Assembly: GCF_019175385.1 (NCBI RefSeq)
Contig: NC_083341.1
Location: 21,584,203 to 21,648,202, forward strand
Direction of reading: 5' to 3'
Length of the DNA stretch: 64,000 nt
Origin: Lycium barbarum
Taxonomy: Eukaryota > Streptophyta > Magnoliopsida > Solanales > Solanaceae
Below, one piece after another: positions 56,720 through 64,000 of this stretch; the stretch's first letter is position 1, and each line of letters opens with the position of its first letter. A model generated the notes under the pieces. It saw only the letters and a program-made list of their open reading frames with translations, had not been told where the DNA came from and made no database searches. A program made the translations under genes and the position numbers.

Positions 56720-57463
56720 CAGTGTTTTAAATGGCAGTGTCAGGACTCGCTCCGGGGCTCGCCTCGGGGCAGGGCAGTGGCAAAACGTCCCGGGGCTAAC
56801 GTGCGGGGCTTAGTTCCTGTGAGGCGTACGCCCTAAGCGTCCGACTGTACGCCCTAAAGACGGTTAACACCCAACGCCCAGGGCTCGCCTAACAGTTCTT
56901 ACACAAATTATATTTTAAATTCCTTAATTAAAACCATTCACCCTCATAATCGTTTAACAAAATAATGATACTTAATAGTTTTTCATCTATAGAAATTGAA
57001 GATTGGGTGTAACTCAAATAACAAGTCATAGTATTGGATATTTACTATTTGAGAACGTCGTGAGGGTGAATATCATTTAATATATTTTTTAAAAAAACAC
57101 ATAGCGGAATTGTACATTTTCACTTGTCATTGGTCTTCTCCTATGTATCAGAATTATCATATAATTTTATTTTTTGTTCATGAAGAAGTTACATTTTAAT
57201 TGAAATATTGATAAATTTTATTGATTATTTGCTTATAGGGAGATAAAATGAATAGTATGATAGTAATAGTGTTTTAAGAAACTGAGATTTTTCCAGTGCT
57301 TGAAAGTTAAGATGCTAGAATTGATTTGCATTTCATAATAGTTTTTGTTTCATTGTATTGTTTATACTTGTAAAATTATGTTGTATATAATTACAAGTTG
57401 TAAGTGGCGTATAGTGGATTGCTTTGATTAATTTTTTGTGAGGATGAAGCACGCGCGCGCGCG

Positions 57464-57499
<36 letters not shown>

Positions 57500-57666
57500 C
57501 ATTTCATCTATTTACAATTTTCTTTTATTTTTTATGTAATTTTACCTATTTAAAAATTATAATTATATTATTTTAAGAAATACTAAAAACTAAATACCCA
57601 TGAGGCTTACGTCTCATCGAGATGTATGTAAAACGCCGTCTTACGCCCCCTCCTTTTAAAACACTG
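56720..57666. mobile_element. hAT element with CAGTGTTTTAAA ends, second member
   Basis: The left end CAGTGTTTTAAATGGC pairs with the inverted right end CAGTGTTTTAAAAGGAGG. They are flanked by an exact 8-bp duplication TTTTAATC (56712-56719, 57667-57674). GC-rich inner ends carry gtacgccctaa / ggcttacgtctc motifs as in the 25148 element. A compound CG/CA/TA microsatellite (57452-57500) sits where the other copy has its TA run. It is 947 bp with no transposase. Confidence 0.9.
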
Positions 57667-57832
57667 TTTTAATCAAGAAGAAAAATATATAAAGAAATCT
57701 CGCCACCATAAAAGGGAGTTAACATAGACAAACAATTCTGCCAGCACAAGAAATCTTGACGTTTCGGCAAAATCGATACAAGTGACCAGCAAAATCACAT
57801 CAAAGCATTAGGTATCTTTTCCTTTTGTTTTA

Positions 57833-57964
57833 GGCCAAAGTCATAGATAGACCCTCAAACTTGTCCATATTTTCCACTTGGACCCCTCAACCGAGCCGCG
57901 TACCATATGAACCCTTGAAGACAGCCTTTATTGTGCCACTTTGACCCGTCGGTCCAGCTTGGCA
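57833..57964 (+). repeat. Left terminal inverted repeat of the MuDR-type element
   Basis: 132 bp. It matches the right repeat except for tttccac versus tttctac and accgagc versus accaagc. It is followed by the 5' leader of the transposase gene. Confidence 0.93.
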
Positions 57965-58422
57965 TTTAAAGAATTAGGCGTGTTGGCACGCGCCGCCTAC
58001 GTGTATAAGCCTCTCAATTAAATGTTGTCATGTCAATTAGTAAGCCACATAAGCACGGGCCAAACCGGTTAAAAAAAAGTTAACCCGTTTAATTTTTATA
58101 CCTGCACAAATCAGTACCCGATCATTTTCCCTCGTCAAAGTCCATTTCTCTTCCTTTTATTTTCACCTCCTAAATTCATCCTAATTCAAACCCTAAATTC
58201 GTCTATTTTGACTGTAGAATTCGACACAGTGTTGTTCGTTACCCCCAATTCTCACGCATACGTTGTTCGTTACCCCCAAAATAAACCCTCAGTTTTCAGC
58301 TGGTTGATTTTGTGTGTTGGAGTCATAGTTTTTCTGTGGGTTTGGAAGGTTTTTCTGTGCATTTCTGTGGGTTAAAGGTAACTTTTGCTTTAGCCTTTTA
58401 TTGTTGTCCAAATATTTAGTGG

Positions 58423-61400
58423 ATGGTATTGTTAAATATTGTGAGTGGTTTGAAAGTTGGTGATGTGCTACATTTTTATATTTCACATGTGTGTGAAAAC
58501 CCTGAGGTGGTGGAAGATGTGGGCCCTACTATACTTATTTGTGGGTTAGAGGGAAATGATGCATCTAGGGCAACAATTGATAGTGATATAAATACTGGGG
58601 CTGGAGAAAACATAGAAAACCCTAAAGAAAGAGAAGAGGTTGAAGATAGAGGGTCTGTAAATGTTCCTAATGTTGAAGAGAGAGGGTCTGTAAATGTTCC
58701 TAATGTTGAAGAGAGAGGGTCAACTGTTGAAGTTGAAGAGGAAGTGAATGATGAACAAACTGATGATGGAGACTCATTTTTGGATAGTAGTGAGTCAGAT
58801 CTGGATAAAATACCAGATGAAGATGATAGTGAAGCTGATGAAGAGTTAATTTCTTTAAGGAATGAAAGGAGAAGTAAACTGAAGAAGCAAATACCAAGGA
58901 GAAAGGAACCTGCTGTCACTGCTGAGATTCCCCTAGGTGAGGGAAAAATAGATAGAGGCTTTAAAGATATTGGAAAGAACAAGGCCTCCAAATACAATGG
59001 ATGCTTAGCAGGGGATGATTAGTATATTGATAGTTCTGCTGAAGAGTATAGTGAAGATTCAGATGATGAGCTGGATGTGGATGTTGAACCTGGTGTTGAC
59101 TTGCCAAGTAGAAGGAAGAGCAACAAATTAAGGTATGATCCGGATTGTGTGGTTAGTATTGTTGAGCTAGGCATGGTATTTGAGAATGCTGAAGTATTTA
59201 GAAAGGCAGTAGCTAATTATGCTGTTGAATACCATGTTCAATTGAAACTTAAACCAAATGAGCAGAAGAAAGTGAGGTGTAAGTCCAAGATTTGTAATTG
59301 GAGGTTGTATGCTAGTGTTGATAAAAAATCAGGGGATTTTATGGTGAAAACTTACCATCCAATTCACAAGTGCACTCCACTTAACAAGAATAAGATGTGC
59401 AATGCTAAGTTCATATCCAACAGATTTAGGGATAGGATCCCTTCTCAACCTACTATTAGAATTTGGGAAATTCAGGACTTGGTTAGAGACCAGTTAGGGT
59501 TGTATGTTGGTAGAACTATATGTCATAGGGCAAAACAAATAGTGCTTAATAATTTTATGGGGGATTGGAGGGAGGAGTTTGCAAGACTTTGTGATTATGC
59601 AGAACAAATCATTTTGAGTAATCCTGGTAACACTTGCATAGTGAAAACAGACAGAGAAAGTCTGCCTGGAGTGAACTTGTTTAAGTATTTTTATGTTTGT
59701 TTTGATGCAATGAAAAGGGGCTGGTTGGAGGGATACAGGAAAATTATTGGGTTTGATGGTTGCTTCCTAAAAGGTGCATGTAAGGGTGAACTTCTGGTGG
59801 CTGTTGGAAAAAATGGGAATTAGCAGATGTTTCCCATTGTTTGGGCTGTCATTGACAATGAGTCAAAAGAGTCATGGACATGGTTTATTCAGAACTTAAT
59901 TAATGATTTGGGGCTGGGAATTGGAGATGGAATTACAGTAATGTCAGACATGCAAAAGGTAATTTTACTAACTTTTTTTGCATTGTTAACCTTGTTTTTT
60001 TGGCATATATACTAACTGTACTTGTTGTGTGGTATTGTAGGGATTGTTTAGCACACTGCTAGATCTTTTACCAAATGCTGAGCATAGGAAATGTGCTAGA
60101 CACATATGGGCTAATTGGCAGAAAGATTGGAAAGGTGAAGAAAGAAGAAAACAATTCTGGAGGGTCTCTAAAGCATCATTTGAGGTAAAGTTGAGAGAAG
60201 AACTTGCAAATTTAGATAAACTTGGAAAAGACATCTGTGAAGATTTATTGCAATTTAACAAAGAGCACTGGTGTAGAGCCTATTTTAAAGAACACTCTAA
60301 GTGTGATGTAGTTGAAAACTATATGTGTGAGACCTTTAATTCCTGGATATTAGCAGCTAGGCATAAGTCTATAATTACCATGCTAGAAGAGATTAGGCAT
60401 AAAGTAATGACTAGGCATGTTGAAATTAGAAGATTTGCTGAGACATGGATTACTGATATTTCACCTATGGCAAGGGTGATGTTGGAAGAAAACAAGAAGC
60501 TGTCTAACAAATGTGAAGTGTTGTGGAATGGCCTATAAGGGTTTGAGATCAAGGAATATGAATATAGGTTCATTGTACACTTGTGGAACAAAACATGCAC
60601 TTGTAGGCTGTGGCAGTTAAGAGGAATCCCCTGCCAACATGCAGTATGTGCATTCTACCATCTAGGGGATGAACCATATAATCATGTGGAACATTGGTAT
60701 AGAAAGGAGACATTTATGAAGGCATATTCATACTTTCTTGACCCACTGCCCAACATGAAGATGTGGCCTAAGACTAATAACATGAAGATTGAACCCCCAG
60801 CACCAAAAGTAATGCCTGGCAGACCAAAGAAAAAAAGAAGAAAGGATAAAGATGAACCAAGAAAGAAGTATGGCAAGCTGTCCAAGAGAGGTGTGCAGAT
60901 GACATGTTCAACATGTCACCAATTAGGCCATAACAAAAAGTCTTGTCTAGTAACAAAGGTATTTTAGTTTTAACACCTTATTATTAAGAACTGATCCTAA
61001 CATTTGATTTTTCTTCTAGGGTGGAAGTGGTAGAGGAAGTGGTCAATCAAGCTCTGCACAAAAAAGGCCTATAGGAAGTGGTGAATCAAGCTGTGCACAC
61101 AAAAGGCCTACAGGAAGTGGTGAATCAGTTGGGTTGAAAAGGGGTAGAGGAAGTGGTCAATCAAGTTCTGCACAGAAAAGGCCTAAAAATGCAGGCCTTG
61201 GATGCTACATAAACCCAACAACTCGAGGAACTGTCATTAATGTAAGGATTCATTGTTTACAATCTAGCATTTACCACTTTGTTAAGTTAATCTAATTTAT
61301 TTTTGTGTTAATTGCAGCCTGGTAGTTCAAGTGAGAGAGTTGTCAGGCATGGGACTATGAGGGACACCAGTGCAGTTAACATTGATCTTGGATTTAAACC

Positions 61401-61539
61401 TCCTGGTCTGAAGTTCAAAGGTAAAAGTGTTGTCACAACCACACAACTACAGCAACAGTCTAGAAACAGGAGAAATATAACCACCAACAAGCCTTCTACC
61501 CAACCAGAAGCAAAGAAGAAGCCGAATTGGAAATCCTGA
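58423..61539 (+). pseudogene. MuDR-type transposase with three in-frame stops
   Basis: Exons are 58423-59958, 60041-60958, 61020-61241 and 61318-61539, about 965 codons in one consistent frame. The N-terminal part is acidic with a repeated ERGSVNVPNVE unit. A MuDR N-terminal zinc-binding region follows (VRCKSKICNWRLYAS...HKCTPLNKN). Catalytic residues of the DDE core are visible: FDGCFLKGA (Asp at 59755), SDMQKGL (Asp at 59947) and ENYMCETFNSW (Glu at 60329). Next come a SWIM zinc finger (CTCRLWQLRGIPCQH) and a CCHC knuckle (CSTCHQLGHNKKSC). The tail has GSGQSSSAQKRP repeats. Stops lie at 59020 (TAG), 59821 (TAG) and 60536 (TAA). A PB1-like N-terminal domain seems truncated. Confidence 0.92.
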
Positions 61540-61890
61540 ATATTTGTTCAAACAATTTAGTTCTGAATCTATTGTGAAACAATTTGGAAGTTTTAGCCAA
61601 GTATTTTTATGTGTCTTATGTCCTTTGCATGAAACTGTTATTTTGCATGTAACTGTTATTTTGATGGCTAGCCGAGTACTTCTATTAAATGTAACTATTT
61701 TTTTGATTAGTTAAATGGTAGTTGGATGGGGGTTGAATGAAGAGTAATTTAATGGGGGTTGAATGAATTAATTGGAGTAATTGAATGGTTGAAGGTTCAA
61801 TGAATGTTGGAGTAATTGAATGGTTGAATGAGTTAGTTGGAGTAATGGAATGGTTGAATTAGTTGGAGTAATTGAATGTTGTATTACCCC

Positions 61891-61898
61891 TATATAAA
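61891..61898 (+). promoter_or_regulatory. TATA box of the B3-like ORF
   Basis: The motif tatataaa lies in acccctatataaattacc, about 75 bp upstream of the ATG at 61971, with an A/C-rich leader between. It suggests that the B3-like ORF has its own promoter inside the element. The 61740-61880 stretch before it is a degenerate tandem of ggagtaattgaatggttgaat units. Confidence 0.5.
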
Positions 61899-61970
61899 TT
61901 ACCTCCATAGTCTTCCATTTTACTATCCAACAACCACACAAACGAATTCACTCATAGTCTCTCAAACAAA

Positions 61971-62362
61971 ATGCATCATATCCAGCATTACACTATTGGT
62001 TGGTTTGAGAAAACATTGACCAAATCCTATATACAAAACGATGATTTCGTAAGTTTTTTAGCTTTTGTATACCATTGTTTTGTTATTGTTTTTAGTACTA
62101 CTTGTTTGTGTAGATTCTTCCAACTATGGATGCTCTTCCACAAGATGACAAAGAAGCCGTTGTTTTATACGACACAACCGCTTTCAAAATGAAATACAAG
62201 ATCGGTCGAAAGGCGCCCCTCAACAATGGATGGAAATAGTTTGTTGATGCAAAAGGTCTAAGGGAAGGGGATGAGTTGCGTTTTGAAGTTTGTTATCTAC
62301 AGGATCGCCTCTACTTCATTGTTACTAAAGTGGAGGAGCCGGAGATCATAGATGTTGATTAG
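61971..62362 (+). pseudogene. B3-domain-like protein inside the MuDR-type element, one stop
   Basis: Exon 1 (61971-62048) and exon 2 (62114-62362) join at ttc|gtaagt and tgtag|ATT in phase 0, giving about 108 codons with a single in-frame TAG at 62237. The order GWFEKTLTKSYIQNDD, ILPTMDALP, APLNNGWK, then FVDAKGLREGDELRFEV is that of a plant B3 DNA-binding domain. The TAG falls where B3 proteins usually have a polar residue before FV, so a CAG-to-TAG change is the simplest explanation. It lies between the transposase and the GRF ORF. It could be a captured host gene fragment or an element-encoded accessory protein. Confidence 0.68.
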
Positions 62363-62669
62363 GTCATCTCTTTCTATTTATGAAAAATGAAGTTTGGTTT
62401 GGTTTGATTTGTTTTGTTTTGTTTTGTTTTGTTTTCGTTTACTTAATGACGTATGGTTTTGATTTATGTTAGTATCCAAATATATATTCATTCGATTCAT
62501 AAAAGTGTGGCCATATACAATTACACAAAATCACAAAATTTGGCCAACTTTGTGAGTCCCTAAAACAGTCCCTTAAACTGTCCATAATTACTAAAATTAC
62601 TACTATAATTACTAAAACTAAAACTATAATTACTGGAATTTAACCTACTATAATTACTAAAACTAAACA

Positions 62670-63071
62670 TCAGCGACTACAATGCCAAAACTGGAACCAA
62701 ATTGCAAACAACAACAGTACACCAAACACCAACTTCTTCTGAGTTCGTCTTGCACGAGCCTTTTCTTCCTCAAAAGCTTTAACCCTCTTCAACAACCCAT
62801 AAATGACTTTATTTGCTTGCTCGGGATGCCTTGGTTCGTACCAATTGAAGTAATTACATCCACCTCTAGCCTTCAAAGAATAAAAAGAAAAAGCTTTATG
62901 AATCAATTACGAGGAAGAATTAAGTAATGAAATAACCCATAACAAGTATACACCTACCTCATCAATTGTGCACGAAAAAAATCTCCTTCCGGGATTATTT
63001 GGACTCCATGAAATTTTCAATTCGCAAATACGCCCACATCGGCAAAATTCGATTCTTGAAGTGTTAGCCAT
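62670..63071 (-). CDS. GRF-type zinc-finger protein with C-terminal membrane segment, in the MuDR-type element
   Basis: Minus-strand exons are 62958-63071 (114 nt) and 62670-62870 (201 nt), spliced at GATGAG|gtaggt and tttgaag|GCT, giving 104 residues with no stop. The N-terminal half has CRCGRICELKISWSPNNPGR, RRFFSC and GGCNYFNWYEP, the cysteine and aromatic pattern of a GRF zinc finger (binds single-stranded nucleic acid in known examples). A charged coiled stretch (about 68-88) and a hydrophobic C-terminal helix (LVFGVLLLFAIWFQFW) follow. The start codon is 272 bp inside the right terminal repeat and the gene converges on the transposase. It is the only intact ORF in the element. The role is unknown; its position parallels mudrB of maize MuDR without sequence similarity that I recognise. 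Confidence 0.78.
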
Positions 63072-63220
63072 TTTTGAAGCAAGATTAAAAGCAAACAAGA
63101 GAGATAGATTAGAAAAAAATTTGGAGCAGCAATTACTTTGACTGAAAATTAAAAAAAATTGGAGCAGCAATGGTTTTTAGAGTATTTAGGGTTTAATATT
63201 ATGAATTGGGGAAGAAGATG

Positions 63221-63230
63221 ATATATTTAA
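63221..63230 (-). promoter_or_regulatory. TATA-like box of the GRF ORF
   Basis: On the minus strand this reads ttaaatatat, 150-160 bp upstream of the GRF start codon and just inside the right terminal repeat. A leader with a repeated attgctgctccaa motif follows. Inferred from position. Confidence 0.45.
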
Positions 63231-63342
63231 AAGTGGGTGGGGCAAATATAAACGTTGCTTGGTCCATTTGACCGTTATTTTTGTCCAGCTCAGATTGTTT
63301 AATGAGCCTCACGCGTGAAAATTTCGTCCACTGCACGCGTTG

Positions 63343-63474
63343 TGCCAAGCTGGACCGACGGGTCAAAGTGGCACAATAAAGGCTGTCTTCAAGGGTTCAT
63401 ATGGTACGCGGCTTGGTTGAGGGGTCCAAGTAGAAAATATGGACAAGTTTGAGGGTCTATCTATGACTTTGGCC
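63343..63474 (-). repeat. Right terminal inverted repeat of the MuDR-type element
   Basis: 132 bp, inverted relative to 57833-57964 with two differences and no gaps. It ends ...atgactttggcc just before the TTTGTTTTA duplication. Confidence 0.93.
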
Positions 63475-63556
63475 TTTGTTTTATGAATTCCTACTACTTA
63501 GAAGAGGGAGTTTGGTCGTCCCTTTTCGTCGTAGTTGATGGGCCCCATAAACAAAA

Positions 63557-64000
63557 ACTTTTGGGCCCTATATTAAACAGGCCATAAAAAAAAAACTGTA
63601 AAAAAAAAATTGTGGATCCCATATATATTAAACAACAACTAATATTTTTTTTAAAAAGTAGGTCCCATATTAAACACCATGCGTATTCGTAGCAAACACT
63701 AATATAATAAAGTTTTAAATACGGAGCATAAACTACAATGTTATATTAGTCGTATTTTTAACATAGTATCCCATATTGACAAAATCAAGCAACATATAAA
63801 AAAAAAAAAAAAAGGGTGCAGACTTTGTATTCTTAGCAAACACTAATATAATAAAGTTTTAGATACGGAGCACAAATTAAACTTTTGGGCCCTATATTAA
63901 ACAGGCCATAAAAAAAAATTGTGGATCCCATATATATTAAACAACAACTAATATTTTTTTTTAAAAGTGGGCCCCATATTAAACACCATGCGTATTCGTA
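63557..64000. repeat. Tandem repeat of about 324 bp, cut by the window edge
   Basis: A unit beginning acttttgggccctatattaaacagg at 63557 restarts at 63881, a period of 324 bp. Each unit has A-runs, tggatcccatatatattaaac, and a cctattaaac/ccatgcgtattcgta block. Inside the first unit, agcaaacactaatataataaagtttt occurs twice (about 63692 and 63834). The second unit runs off the window, so the array may continue. Confidence 0.85.

Larger units (their letters stand above)
57833..63474. mobile_element. Complete MuDR-type Mutator-like element with three ORFs
   Basis: Terminal inverted repeats of 132 bp (57833-57964, 63343-63474) begin GGCCAAAGTCATAGATAGAC and differ at two positions with no gaps. 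An exact 9-bp duplication TTTGTTTTA flanks them (57824-57832, 63475-63483). The element spans 5642 bp. It encodes a MuDR-type transposase and a B3-like ORF on the plus strand, and a GRF-zinc-finger ORF on the minus strand converging from the right end. Near-identical ends and a perfect duplication indicate recent movement, yet the transposase has three stops, so it may have moved with help from another copy. Confidence 0.95.

Noticed and set aside
58476..58997. A 173-codon Ser-rich frame on the minus strand
   Set aside because: It is the antisense shadow of the acidic N-terminal part of the MuDR-type transposase.
1..64000. CRISPR arrays, bacterial-type operons or integrated viral genes
   Set aside because: None is seen; repeats are explained by transposons and microsatellites, and reverse-transcribing sequences are copia or gypsy type.

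Overview
The window looks like nuclear DNA of a dicot plant, most likely a member of the Solanaceae. The evidence is AT-rich sequence, introns with GT/AG borders, copies matching the TS-type SINE whose tail ends in TTG repeats, a large Ogre/Tat-type LTR, an Au-type SINE, and very many Stowaway, hAT, Tourist and Mutator-like miniature elements. Five ordinary genes are supported. Most of the remaining sequence is transposons, often nested.

Left part (1-29 kb). The first 8 kb is a mosaic of miniature elements, several with exact target-site duplications (TSDs). Next come a DUF688-family gene (+, two exons, 8851-12198) and, convergent with it, a tiny three-exon gene (-, 12951-18610) for a 64-residue protein resembling the plant mitochondrial complex I ESSS-type subunit. 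Each of its exons is 83 nt or shorter, so the gene is easy to miss. A single-exon candidate gene for a 76-residue protein lies at 21958. Four copies of a foldback repeat family (1.2, 12.3, 18.8 and 24.5 kb) carry inner palindromes and later insertions.

Middle part (29-37 kb). An intact six-exon laccase gene (+, 29137-31960, 577 residues) faces an intact seven-exon gene for a pyridoxamine-5'-phosphate-oxidase-like FMN-binding protein (-, 33674-37223, 198 residues). Miniature elements and SINEs sit in the introns of both, but all splice sites and reading frames hold.

Nested block (37.3-51.0 kb). An old Mutator-like element begins only about 67 bp upstream of the oxidase-like start codon. Inside it is a decayed copia retrotransposon (37818-47819). 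Inside that are an Ogre/Tat-type solo LTR of 4480 bp (TSD ATGCA) and a head-to-head composite of tRNA-like units (TSD ATTCA). The right terminal repeat of the outer element is itself split by a gypsy-type solo LTR of 2558 bp (TSD ATAAT).

Right part (51-64 kb). A second, partial copia element lies on the minus strand (53.5-55.9 kb). A hAT element (56720-57666, TSD TTTTAATC) follows. Then comes the most interesting object: a complete 5642-bp Mutator-like element (57833-63474) with 132-bp terminal inverted repeats that differ at only two positions and a 9-bp TSD. It carries a MuDR-type transposase with three in-frame stops, a B3-like ORF with one stop and its own TATA box, and an open, spliced GRF-zinc-finger/transmembrane ORF transcribed convergently from the other end. 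The layout recalls mudrA/mudrB of maize MuDR. The window ends in a tandem repeat of about 324 bp period.
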